From Bacillota bacterium (GTDB lineage Bacteria > Bacillota > Clostridia > Acetivibrionales > DSM-1351): a stretch of 64,000 nt of DNA. The stretch covers positions 25,758-89,757 of the forward strand of contig JAEWMS010000084.1 of the NCBI GenBank assembly GCA_023393115.1. Reading direction: 5' to 3'. Below are positions 33,291 through 41,423 of this stretch, in pieces (positions within the stretch are counted from its first letter, which is position 1; every line of letters begins with the position of its first letter). The notes below the pieces were generated by a model. That model ran no database searches and was not told the origin of the DNA. It was given only the letters and a program-made list of their open reading frames with translations. The translations under genes were made by a program, and so were the position numbers.

Positions 33291-33419
33291 ATTAACCTCC
33301 ATGAGCCGACATAGCGGCCATAAATTCATAGGTTAGCTTGGAAGGCGAACGTTAGTAAAGTCTTTCAAGTTAACCTCCTAAACCACTTAATGGCTTTGAC
33401 ACTTTAGTCTCTTCAGTTT
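33291..33419 (-). repeat. Palindromic leader module, copy 2, with two ribosome-site cassettes
   Basis: Reading the minus strand from the nucleoside phosphorylase stop: ACTAAAGTGTCAA, the palindrome AAGCCATTAAGTGGTTT, AGGAGGTTAAC, about 30 unrelated bases, ACCTATGAATTTATGGCCG (shared with the copy at 21156-21345), the palindrome GCCGCTATGTCGGC, then GGAGGTTAATATG of the GNAT gene. Two hairpin-plus-GGAGGTTAA cassettes therefore lie in series in one intergenic gap. Confidence 0.65.
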
Positions 33420-34184
33420 TTACAGCTTCAAGCTGGCCTCTATGGCAAATTCCAAAATTGCTTCCCTGACATCGGTTCTATCATTCCATCTTCTGGAGTC
33501 CCATTCCTCACAGCTTACATCATCCCCGCCGTATAAAATCTGTCCGAAGATAACCTTTCGGAATTCGGCCACAGCGCAAAAAGCTGAGCATTCCATTTCT
33601 ACCGTGATGCAGCCCTCCTGCCTTCTGAGTTTTACTTTATCTATCGTTTCTCTATACATTGCATCTGTTGTCCAGGTCTTTCCCAATATGTATTTGCATT
33701 TATGATTTATCAACACATCTTCGATTGCTTCAACTGCCTTCTTATCGACCTGGACCTCACGGCTTGGCGGCAGATAGTGATATGAAGTGCCCTCATCTCT
33801 GACTGCGGCTACCGGCACAATTATGTGACCTACCGCTATGCTCCTGTCCAGCACTCCGGCACCGCCACAGGCTATAAATTTCCTGCCGCCAAGGGCAATG
33901 ACCTCTTCCAGCATCCCGGCACATAAAGGTGCTCCCACACCGGGATGGAACAGCGCTACAGTTTTTTCACCAACCTGATATTCGTATATGGGATGCTGAC
34001 CTATTTCAGAATTCATGCAGGTGATATACTTAAATCTCCCTTCATTTTTCAGCTTTGTAATAACGTCATTGAAAAAGCATATTACAACCCTTTCCGGGAT
34101 ATTAATAGGCTTGATAAGCTTGCTGGGTTCAATTACAGCATTAGGTGAAGGATCAAATTCCAAAAGAGGGAATTCTTTTCTCAT
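33420..34184 (-). CDS. Nucleoside phosphorylase (PNP/UDP family)
   Basis: A 254-residue member of the purine-nucleoside/uridine phosphorylase family, which splits nucleosides with phosphate in salvage. Seen: FHPGVGAPLCAGMLEE, FIACGGAGVLD, DEGTSYHYLPP, TTDAMYRET and VEMECSAFCAVAEF with the family Glu-Met-Glu ribose-binding motif. AAGGAG precedes ATG 34184. Substrate (uridine versus purine) is not decided; the sequence looks closest to uridine-phosphorylase-like enzymes. Probably the first gene of a unit with the GNAT gene. Confidence 0.88.
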   Translation of the reverse strand: MRKEFPLLEFDPSPNAVIEPSKLIKPINIPERVVICFFNDVITKLKNEGRFKYITCMNSEIGQHPIYEYQVGEKTVALFHPGVGAPLCAGMLEEVIALGGRKFIACGGAGVLDRSIAVGHIIVPVAAVRDEGTSYHYLPPSREVQVDKKAVEAIEDVLINHKCKYILGKTWTTDAMYRETIDKVKLRRQEGCITVEMECSAFCAVAEFRKVIFGQILYGGDDVSCEEWDSRRWNDRTDVREAILEFAIEASLKL

Positions 34185-34233
34185 ATAGGTGATCTCCTTA
34201 CTGTTCTTTTTTTAGGTATGTGAATTTTCAATA

Positions 34234-34261
34234 TTTTTACATAATATTACCGACATGTCAA
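34234..34261 (-). promoter_or_regulatory. Candidate promoter of the nucleoside phosphorylase gene
   Basis: Minus strand TTGACA (34256-34261), 16-nt spacer, TAAAAA (34234-34239); good -35, weak -10. Confidence 0.4.
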
Positions 34262-34319
34262 TAGCACTAGCCTGTATTAATTATTTGTTAACCAGCTCAA
34301 CTTGTGTAAGTGCCATTTT

Positions 34320-34454
34320 TTAACTATGTGCATACTTTTTTATGACAGTTTTAACTTTGTTCTTCACAAAATCTCTCAGCTCTATGGGGCTCAATATTTC
34401 TGTATCCCATATTATTTCATCTACATCCCTACATGCATATTCAAATTTATACAT
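34320..34454 (-). pseudogene. C-terminal remnant of a WYL-domain transcriptional regulator
   Basis: The minus strand encodes MYKFEYACRDVDEIIW, then ILSPIELRDFVKNKVK and KKYAHS-stop. The ILSP-x-LR-x-x-V/I-K motif is the end of WYL-domain (YafY-type) regulators. Everything N-terminal (helix-turn-helix and most of the WYL domain) is missing. The frame continues upstream of 34454 but into sequence that is coding on the other strand. It meets the remnant at 34467 head to head. Confidence 0.6.
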
Positions 34455-34466
34455 ATTGATTTCAGC

Positions 34467-34829
34467 AGAAATGATATTGAAGCCAACGTTACGGCCCTCT
34501 TTAAATATAGTGATACAGTTGCACAAATCACGGGTTCTTCCATGCTCCCAAAAAGTTTTCCGTTTACAGTGGGGTACGAAGCTATTTTTGATAATGGAGT
34601 AATCATATACCATGAAGAATTCTCTAAAAATGGCGACACTAGAACTTTAATAAAATATACCTCAGATGGAATAAAAGAAATTACATTAGATAGAGAAAAA
34701 AATCCATATGAAGGCTCCATCAGACATGTCCTGGAATGCTGTGATAAAGGTACAGAGACTCTCTTGAGCGCAAATAAAGCTGTCTCCTCCTTAAGGACAG
34801 CACTAAAAATAAAGAGTTTAATTCTATAA
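34467..34829 (+). pseudogene. C-terminal remnant of a Gfo/Idh/MocA oxidoreductase
   Basis: About 120 residues matching the C-terminal half of Gfo/Idh/MocA dehydrogenases: RNDIEANVTALFKYSDTVAQ (the usual E-D-N-A-T-A-L-I-x-F segment), GSSMLPKSFPFTVGYEAIF, and NPYEGSIRHVLECCDKGTE with the typical final helix. The NAD-binding Rossmann domain is gone. The open frame extends left to 34302, but that part is antisense to the WYL remnant and is not oxidoreductase-like. Confidence 0.7.
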
Positions 34830-34867
34830 AAAATTGCGGGTAAATTTGAAGAAAAAAAATATATTGT

Positions 34868-35683
34868 CTATCTCTTTTTTACCGGGAACTGAAGCTCAGT
34901 AATATACTCATTCGGGTCATTTGTCATCAAATGACCCTTTATGTAAACTTCCCGTGGTGGCTGAGCAATTTCGTACTCATTTTCTTCAATCCATTTAGAC
35001 ATGGCTTCATAGGCAAGATGCAGTGTTTGGTAAGAACCTTTGTGTACCAGTGTTGCCGCTTCATTAACTCCTTCCAGCAGTCTACACTTTATTCGGTCAC
35101 TTTCGAGAAAGCTGACGCTTATAGGCGCAATAATTTCGGTATCAATACTTCCCTTCTCATATTCACCGTAGTGATAAATTACCATTGCACCCTTAAGCAC
35201 CTTTACCTTCTGCTTTCTAAGGTAACTGAACAGCTCTCTCCAGAGGGGTTCCTGCTGACTGTAATCGGGTATCAAGTCTCTTAACGAAGTCACTTGTAAT
35301 GGTTCTATTTCCTTTAATGCAATATCGTAATTTGAATAAAATGCTTCCTTTTTACTGAGATTTAATAGGTTTGTGACACGGGCGAGCCTTTCCTGATCAG
35401 ACTTTATTCTTTCAGAAATTTCTAAATGTTTTGATTCCATCAAGGTCTGAAACTGTTCTGAGGTTATATCCTTATCAAGAATTAATGCAATTTCCTCCAG
35501 AGAAAAGCAGACCTCTTTCAGGGTTAGGATTTTCTGAAGCCTTGGCATCTGACTGGCCGAATAGTATCTGTAACCGGTAAAGGGGTCAATCTTTTCAGGG
35601 AGCAGTAAGCCAAGGCTGTCATAGTGCCTTAATGTTTTTATAGAAACTTTGTTGAGTCTTGCAAAGTCTCCAATTTTAAACAA
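34868..35683 (-). CDS. MerR-family regulator with GyrI-like effector domain
   Basis: A 271-residue regulator of the BmrR/Mta type. The N-terminal winged helix (MFKIGDFARLNKVSIKTLRHYD) is followed by the MerR wing (FTGYRYYSASQMPRLQKI), a long dimerisation helix (about 80-110) and a C-terminal GyrI-like ligand-binding domain (about 120-271) of the kind that senses lipophilic cations or drugs. Six bases downstream of a separate GyrI-like gene, so the pair forms an operon. A promoter with a 19-bp spacer upstream (36319-36349) is the expected MerR target, implying autoregulation. Confidence 0.9.
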   Translation of the reverse strand: MFKIGDFARLNKVSIKTLRHYDSLGLLLPEKIDPFTGYRYYSASQMPRLQKILTLKEVCFSLEEIALILDKDITSEQFQTLMESKHLEISERIKSDQERLARVTNLLNLSKKEAFYSNYDIALKEIEPLQVTSLRDLIPDYSQQEPLWRELFSYLRKQKVKVLKGAMVIYHYGEYEKGSIDTEIIAPISVSFLESDRIKCRLLEGVNEAATLVHKGSYQTLHLAYEAMSKWIEENEYEIAQPPREVYIKGHLMTNDPNEYITELQFPVKKR

Positions 35684-35689
35684 AGTGAC

Positions 35690-36277
35690 CTACCTCCATA
35701 TCTTTAGCCTCATAATTGCTTTCAAATTTTCCTGTTTTGTTTTTGTTACATTATTTAGGTATATATCATGGGTATCTCTATTGGATGTATATCCTTCCTG
35801 ATTAATAAACAGCAGCATTTTCTCTAATGTGCTATTCATTTCCTGGTAAGAGCCTTTGTGCATAATTTGCGCACAAAGCCCTTCACAAAGACTCTCAAAT
35901 CTGACTTTATCAAGTAATTTCGGATTATGTTTCTCTTTTACCCAGTGACATGCTGTTATAAATAAATCAGCAGTTATACAGTCTGGCTGCATAAGCATCA
36001 TTGTCCAGAAATATTCTTTATTTCCCCGATCAATATTCCAAATAACCTCCATAGGCATTACCTTAAAGTCCATGTCAAGCTTTTCTCTTACCATAAACTT
36101 CAGAGTGTAAGCTATAGGGAATAGTGTTTGGGCAGCCTTTTGAAACTCTGTTTGAGACGGGTTACCACTTCCATCAATCTTTAGATAATTCATTTCTGGT
36201 ACTTCAATAATGGTAGGTCTTCGAGCTGAAGTACTGTAGATAGTTTTAAGCTGAGCTTTCATATCAATCTTCTGCAT
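35690..36277 (-). CDS. GyrI-like small-molecule-binding protein
   Basis: A 195-residue stand-alone GyrI/Rob-effector-like domain protein: EVPEMNYLKIDGSGNPSQTE at the N-terminal side, FWTMMLMQPDCIT in the middle, QIMHKGSYQEMNSTLEKM at the C-terminal side. Such proteins bind hydrophobic small molecules and some hydrolyse toxic compounds. ATG at 36277 has AGGAG ten bases upstream; the TTG at 36283 is too close to it. First gene of a two-gene operon with the MerR regulator, whose effector domain is of the same family. Confidence 0.85.
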   Translation of the reverse strand: MQKIDMKAQLKTIYSTSARRPTIIEVPEMNYLKIDGSGNPSQTEFQKAAQTLFPIAYTLKFMVREKLDMDFKVMPMEVIWNIDRGNKEYFWTMMLMQPDCITADLFITACHWVKEKHNPKLLDKVRFESLCEGLCAQIMHKGSYQEMNSTLEKMLLFINQEGYTSNRDTHDIYLNNVTKTKQENLKAIMRLKIWR

Positions 36278-36318
36278 AGTCAAGTTACTCCTAATAAATA
36301 TTCAGGCCCTGTGTATTC

Positions 36319-36349
36319 ATAATAAACCCAGCCCTAACAGGAGAGTCAA
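36319..36349 (-). promoter_or_regulatory. MerR-type promoter with 19-bp spacer
   Basis: Minus strand TTGACT (36344-36349), a 19-nt spacer with CTCTCCTGTTAGGGCTGGG, then TATTAT (36319-36324). The long spacer with an imperfect dyad is the layout that MerR-family activators correct by twisting DNA. Confidence 0.55.
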
Positions 36350-36410
36350 TAGTTCTTATACAGAAAGTAAAACTATCCCTTCATTTTTCTTTGACTTCAA
36401 ATTTCTTCAG

Positions 36411-37805
36411 TTAATGTTTTCGGTCTAAAACCTTGTTTATTACATCCTGAAGAGATTTGCATTCAATTATGTCAATATTCTTTATTTCCTGTGTTCTTAT
36501 AAGAGCATTTTTAGCAATGTATACCTTCTTAAAGCCTCTTCTGTCCAGTTCTCTGATTCGCATTTCCAGAGAGGGAACTTTCTTTAATTCTCCTGTCAAT
36601 CCCACATCCGATATGAAGACCGTATCATTTGGAATCTCTTTATCATAAACCGATGAAACTATACTCATTATTATTGATAAATTAACAGCAGGCTCTTTAA
36701 ATTTCAGCCCACCGGTGGTTTTGATAACCACATCCTTATCGTACAAAGATATCTTTCCTCTCTGTTCAAGAATGGATATAAGGGTACTGAGCTGTTCTCT
36801 GCGCACACATTCACCGATTCTCGACGGAAAAGGGGTAAAGGTTTTGGATACAAGACTTTCAATTTCAACTATTATGGGTCTCGAACCGTCTTTCACTACA
36901 GTTAAAGCACTTCCGGACACTGTCTCGTTTTTATCCCTGATAGTTATAAAAAACTCTGAGGGGTTATCTATAGAAACCAATCCGTTTTCGGTCATTGAAA
37001 AATAGCCTCTCTCCCAGGTGCTACCGAATCTGTTTTTGGTTACCGAAAGTCCACGAAGTTCTTCTTCATTATCCCCATCAAGTACTAAAACCGCATCCAC
37101 CAGGTGTTCCAGAGATCGTAATCCCGCTATTTCCTCGTTTTTATTCATCTGCCCCACAAGAAATACCGCCCTTGGTCTTGTAGTGTCCTTGGCAAGCTTC
37201 AGCAGCTCGTTTGCACATTCCATGGTCTGGGTGGGAGAACCGGCCCTGGAGCCTGGGAAACTTTCCAGTACAAAGGTTTGAATACTGTCTACTATCAGAA
37301 GGTCAGGATCTATTTGCCCTACAACCTCAAGCACATTATCCATGCTGTTATCGGAATAAACCCATACTCCTGTTTCTATATTATCAAAAAGCCTGTCTGC
37401 CCTGTTTTTAATCTGGCTTTCACTTTCTTCTCCGGATACATATAAAACCTTTAAACCCTTACCGGCTACATCTGCGGCTACCTGTAGCAATAATGTGGAC
37501 TTACCCGCTCCGGGTTTTGCTGTAATAATGGTAATGGAATCCCTCACAATCCCACCACCCATTACTCTGTTGAATTCATTGATACCCGTTACGATGCGGT
37601 CACTGTTACTGGCTTTGATATCTGTCAGTCGGGCTATTTTCTTTATTGCACGGGGTGCTGAAGCTCTACCGTTTTTTTTGGCCTCCACAAGCATTTCTTC
37701 AAGGGTGTTCCAGTTTTCGCAATCCGGACATCGCCCGACCCATTTTGATGCTTCATAGCCGCAGTTGGCGCATTTAAAAATCGTTTTACTTTTAATCTTA
37801 ACCAT
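36411..37805 (-). CDS. radA: DNA repair protein RadA (Sms)
   Basis: A 464-residue RecA-like ATPase that helps branch migration in recombination. N-terminal C4 zinc finger with C12, C15, C26, C29; Walker A AKPGAGKST (about 95-103); the RadA-specific KNRFGS motif (about 255); and a C-terminal Lon-protease-like domain (about 285-460). Length is standard. The ATG at 37805 is immediately preceded by GTGGGGG, an unusually close ribosome site. In many Firmicutes it follows clpC directly; here two sugar-related genes intervene. Confidence 0.95.
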   Translation of the reverse strand: MVKIKSKTIFKCANCGYEASKWVGRCPDCENWNTLEEMLVEAKKNGRASAPRAIKKIARLTDIKASNSDRIVTGINEFNRVMGGGIVRDSITIITAKPGAGKSTLLLQVAADVAGKGLKVLYVSGEESESQIKNRADRLFDNIETGVWVYSDNSMDNVLEVVGQIDPDLLIVDSIQTFVLESFPGSRAGSPTQTMECANELLKLAKDTTRPRAVFLVGQMNKNEEIAGLRSLEHLVDAVLVLDGDNEEELRGLSVTKNRFGSTWERGYFSMTENGLVSIDNPSEFFITIRDKNETVSGSALTVVKDGSRPIIVEIESLVSKTFTPFPSRIGECVRREQLSTLISILEQRGKISLYDKDVVIKTTGGLKFKEPAVNLSIIMSIVSSVYDKEIPNDTVFISDVGLTGELKKVPSLEMRIRELDRRGFKKVYIAKNALIRTQEIKNIDIIECKSLQDVINKVLDRKH

Positions 37806-37879
37806 CCCCCACTACCGGAAAAACTCACACACCGGCGGTTAATCCTTATATTTTTTCAATAAGATATCATTTATCTGGC

Positions 37880-37906
37880 AAGGGGCCTATCCAAGTGGGC
37901 CCCTTT
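37880..37906. terminator. GC-rich hairpin between radA and the GH15-like gene
   Basis: AAGGGGCC and GGCCCCTT pair around a 10-nt loop. It lies downstream of the GH15-like gene, but the minus strand lacks a T run. Confidence 0.35.
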
Positions 37907-37926
37907 ATGAGAAAGATACCAGAAGC

Positions 37927-39861
37927 TTAAAGCACTCCGGCAGCGTCAAGCTCTGAAAGCACCTGGACATACATGGCATGGGACCAGGTAAGAGGTATAA
38001 CCCACTCAGGCTTGCCTGTATCCCTGTTGACCTGTTCAGGTAGGAGCCCCAGCTCGGTTTTTCCATTAGCTGCCCAGAATAGATATTCTTTTGCCTTATT
38101 ATAGTTACCCGTTTTAGCATGATATAAAGCTACCCATAAAGTAGTAAGTATCCATGGATTTCCGCATATATAGCCGTCATTTTCGTAGCGTTTTATTCCA
38201 CCTATCCCGTGAGAGGTAAGTGTCTGCTCAATCAACGCAACGGTATCTCTGATTTTTGTATCCCCTGCTGAAAAAACCTGAAAAGGTATGCTGAGTCCTA
38301 CAAGGCTCACATCAACTATCCAGTCTTCCGGTGTAAAATCCCTTACATACCCTTTTGAGTTAACCTCAAGCATTACCGGATTATGAGCCTGTTCGGCGCC
38401 CCAACCGTTGAGTTTGACTCTGACGCTTCTTATGAATCTGTTGAAATCTTCCTTCCAGAAATACTTGATTATGGATTCTCTCATATTGTCAGCGGTCTTA
38501 ATCCATGTTTCTTTTTCAACATGGCTTTTTCCGAGAATATCAGAAATTTCTGCCGCCGCCTTAAGCCCTGCATACACAGCTGCAGCAGAATAGGCATGTT
38601 CACCTAGCCGTTCTTCCCACAAATCAAAGCTTGGTTTAGGTAAACCGGTTTCTTTATCGATAAATTCAGCCAAAAAGTCGGCGCCGGCCTTGACACTCTC
38701 CCATACCAACTGCAAAAAATCCATACGTTTAGTATAGTTGTAATGATTTAACATACCCCAGAGTATTGTGCCGGTTTCATCAATCTGAAGTCCCCAACAA
38801 GGACCCAGATTCCCGTCCATGTGATATCTCTGCTGCCAGCTCCCATCTTCCTCCTGAACCTTTACAGCCCAGTTGTAAAAATTATCAACACATTCAGTTA
38901 AACCTGCCTTATCAAGTGCTTCTGTTATAAAAGCGGCATCTCTTCCCCAGCAGTAGGCATATCTGCCGCACTTGGTAAAGTATTCGTCCAATTCGGGAGC
39001 AGCCATCAAGCCTCCGCTTTTTTTATCGTACATCAAGCTGAAAACCAGTAACGATCGCTTATATAAATTATCCAGCAAGCCGTTTCCGGTCTTAATCTGT
39101 TTTGTATTGTTAAGATATTCCTTCCAATGTTTTTGAGTATAGCTTAACAGCTTCTCGGTTCCAATAGATCTGCATTGCTTTATCAGCTGCCTACACTCCT
39201 TTAAAGAATGAGAGGCACCTATAAACAAATTAAAACCCTTAACCTGGTTTTTGCCAAGGCTCCCCAAATCCCACGAGACGGCCGCATCCTTCATCATACC
39301 TATGTCATCCTTACCAAATAGATAAGTACTTACTGCTGCGTCATTTGCATTGTTGCCAAGCTGAAAACCGCACGCAGGTATATCAGAAAAAACAGATACA
39401 TAATTATTACATCTATAGTGAATCAGGGCCTCGTTATTGAAATCAAACATCACCCCAGCAACATCCGGGTCAGAGCCGGAGGCTGCAGAGAAAGACATAA
39501 AGCCCAGTTCTCTTGGTTCATTCGATAGGTTTTCGATTTCGCATTTGCGTACAAGTACATCAATTTCAGGGTAAACAAAATCATATATGATAACCCTGTA
39601 TCCATTAAAATAATTGCTTATAGTACTCTTTACCACATTGGTATCTGTAAGATATTCCTGCTGGTGCTCACATCTGTGATCATTGAGCCATACGGTACTT
39701 CCGTTCACATTTTTTATATATATGCCGCAAAGCAGCTTATCAAACTGCTGCATGTAGTCAATATTGGGCCAAAACAGCCTGAGTAATTCAGCCCTGTCGC
39801 TAAAGGTTGCAAGCATTGTTGAGTTACCGGTTATCGCATTGTTGTAGTAGGACTTTTGCAT
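37927..39861 (-). CDS. GH15-like glucoamylase/glucodextranase-family protein
   Basis: A 644-residue protein without a signal peptide: N-terminal beta-sandwich domain (about 1-260) and a C-terminal (alpha/alpha)6 barrel (about 280-644) as in GH15 enzymes. Barrel landmarks: GGLMAAPELDEYFTKCGRYA, YCWGRDAAFITEAL, GSWQQRYHMDGNL, QIDETGTILWGM, and a Glu in FDLWEERLGEHAYS. GH15 members hydrolyse alpha-glucosidic links (glycogen, dextrin, trehalose). Cytosolic location suggests action on storage or imported glucan. ATG at 39861 is set by GGAGG. No other alpha-glucan gene is adjacent. Confidence 0.85.
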   Translation of the reverse strand: MQKSYYNNAITGNSTMLATFSDRAELLRLFWPNIDYMQQFDKLLCGIYIKNVNGSTVWLNDHRCEHQQEYLTDTNVVKSTISNYFNGYRVIIYDFVYPEIDVLVRKCEIENLSNEPRELGFMSFSAASGSDPDVAGVMFDFNNEALIHYRCNNYVSVFSDIPACGFQLGNNANDAAVSTYLFGKDDIGMMKDAAVSWDLGSLGKNQVKGFNLFIGASHSLKECRQLIKQCRSIGTEKLLSYTQKHWKEYLNNTKQIKTGNGLLDNLYKRSLLVFSLMYDKKSGGLMAAPELDEYFTKCGRYAYCWGRDAAFITEALDKAGLTECVDNFYNWAVKVQEEDGSWQQRYHMDGNLGPCWGLQIDETGTILWGMLNHYNYTKRMDFLQLVWESVKAGADFLAEFIDKETGLPKPSFDLWEERLGEHAYSAAAVYAGLKAAAEISDILGKSHVEKETWIKTADNMRESIIKYFWKEDFNRFIRSVRVKLNGWGAEQAHNPVMLEVNSKGYVRDFTPEDWIVDVSLVGLSIPFQVFSAGDTKIRDTVALIEQTLTSHGIGGIKRYENDGYICGNPWILTTLWVALYHAKTGNYNKAKEYLFWAANGKTELGLLPEQVNRDTGKPEWVIPLTWSHAMYVQVLSELDAAGVL

Positions 39862-40094
39862 AAACCCTCCGATTTTGCTATATATCAAAATCAGGTAAAA
39901 ATATTCCCATTAAGTTTAATTGATTACAGGGCATTTTCCTGAATTAGTTTTATTATAGCATATTAAGGTTACGTCAAATCTGATGGTTATAAATATTTTT
40001 GCTGATTTTGTGCAAACTATCCTGGAAGGGGATAATTAACACATTCAAAGAATAGAAAAAAAATTCCTATACGTTATAAAAGTATGGAGGGTAA

Positions 40095-41351
40095 ATGGAA
40101 ACCATAATTTATTATACCGTTTTTTATTTAAGCGAACTAATCCAGGTTCTTATATTCATCGCCGGCTGTTATTTTTTTGGTATATCTATCTTCGGATGGA
40201 TAAAAAGAAAAGAACAAGTACGTGGCATCAAACCGGAGAAGAAATTTGCTCTGGTTGTTGCCGCCCATAATGAAGAACTGGTCATAAGTCATATTATTGA
40301 CAGCCTTTTTAATCAAAATTATCCGCGCAGCTTATATGATGTATTTGTAATAGCGGACAACTGTTCAGATAATACCTCAAAAATTGCAGAAGTCCATGGA
40401 GCCAAGGTACATATCCGTGAGAATAATGCAAAACGTGGTAAAGGTCATGCATTGGAATGGATGTTTGATAGAATATTTAAAATGGATACCCATTATGATG
40501 CTATCGCTGTATTCGACGCTGATAACCTTGTCTCTCCGAATTTTTTGACAGAAATGAATATTCAGCTTTGTAAAGGACATAAGGTTGTACAAGGGTACAT
40601 TGACAGTAAGAACCCTTTCGACACATGGATCACCTGTTCCTATTCAATTGCGTTCTGGCTCTCAAATCGAATCTTCCAGTTGCCCAGGTACTATCTCAAT
40701 TTGAGCTGTAGCTTGTGTGGTACCGGATTTTGCGTTGATACTTCGGTTTTAAAGGAGTTGAAATGGGGTGCAACCTGTCTTACCGAAGATCTTGAATATA
40801 CAATGAAGCTGGCTCTCAATGGCATTAAAATAAGCTGGGCTCATAAGGCAATCGTATATGATGAAAAACCCCTTACCCTTAAACAGTCCTGGCGGCAGAG
40901 AAAGCGTTGGATGCAGGGCCATGCCGACTGCGCTTCAAAATATCTACTTCCCCTTTTCAAACAGGCTTTTTCTCAGGGAGATCTGATAGCTTTGGATTGT
41001 GCACTTTATTTATTTCAGCCTATACGTTTTATTTTTGTAGGCCTGATGACAATAATGATGTGGATTCAGACAGTTTACCCGGAATTTCCGCTGTTCAGCG
41101 TACAGTACGTCTTCCCGGTACAGGTATGGTACTTTATGGGTTTGTTTGAGCTGCTATACGGGCCACTGGTTATTTTAGCAGAGAGGAAGTTTAATTTAAA
41201 GGTACTCCTTGGTTTCGCAATATATCCTTTATATTGTCTTACCTGGGCACCAATAGCTTTGCAGGGCTTTCTGGAAAAGGATAACAAGGAATGGAACCAC
41301 ACTGCCCATACAAGACAGCTGAGTATAAGTGATTTGGAGAATGGAAACTGA
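40095..41351 (+). CDS. Membrane-bound family 2 glycosyltransferase
   Basis: A 418-residue processive-type GT2. One N-terminal membrane helix (about 5-33), a cytosolic GT-A domain with VVAAHNEE, DADN (141-144, metal/UDP site), CLTED (acceptor Asp near 232) and QRKRW (268-272, the Q-x-x-R-W motif of processive synthases), then three C-terminal helices. The enzyme class includes cellulose, hyaluronan and poly-GlcNAc synthase-like proteins; product not deducible. GGAGGG stands close to the ATG. It converges on clpC. Confidence 0.88.
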   Translation: METIIYYTVFYLSELIQVLIFIAGCYFFGISIFGWIKRKEQVRGIKPEKKFALVVAAHNEELVISHIIDSLFNQNYPRSLYDVFVIADNCSDNTSKIAEVHGAKVHIRENNAKRGKGHALEWMFDRIFKMDTHYDAIAVFDADNLVSPNFLTEMNIQLCKGHKVVQGYIDSKNPFDTWITCSYSIAFWLSNRIFQLPRYYLNLSCSLCGTGFCVDTSVLKELKWGATCLTEDLEYTMKLALNGIKISWAHKAIVYDEKPLTLKQSWRQRKRWMQGHADCASKYLLPLFKQAFSQGDLIALDCALYLFQPIRFIFVGLMTIMMWIQTVYPEFPLFSVQYVFPVQVWYFMGLFELLYGPLVILAERKFNLKVLLGFAIYPLYCLTWAPIALQGFLEKDNKEWNHTAHTRQLSISDLENGN

Positions 41352-41381
41352 AAAAAAGGGATGGCTTATAGCCATCCCTTT
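41351..41381 (-). terminator. Intrinsic terminator of the ctsR-clpC operon
   Basis: AAAGGGATGGCT and AGCCATCCCTTT (12 bp) around TAT; the minus strand continues with seven T residues. On the plus strand it may also stop the GT2 transcript weakly. Confidence 0.88.
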
Positions 41382-41423
41382 AAATACATAATTAATTTGT
41401 CGTTACAGAATCTGAAAAATCAT

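Noticed and set aside
34302..34829. Open frame of 175 codons on the plus strand read as one gene
   Set aside because: Only its second half (from about 34467) resembles a protein family; the first half is antisense to the WYL remnant and has no ribosome site.
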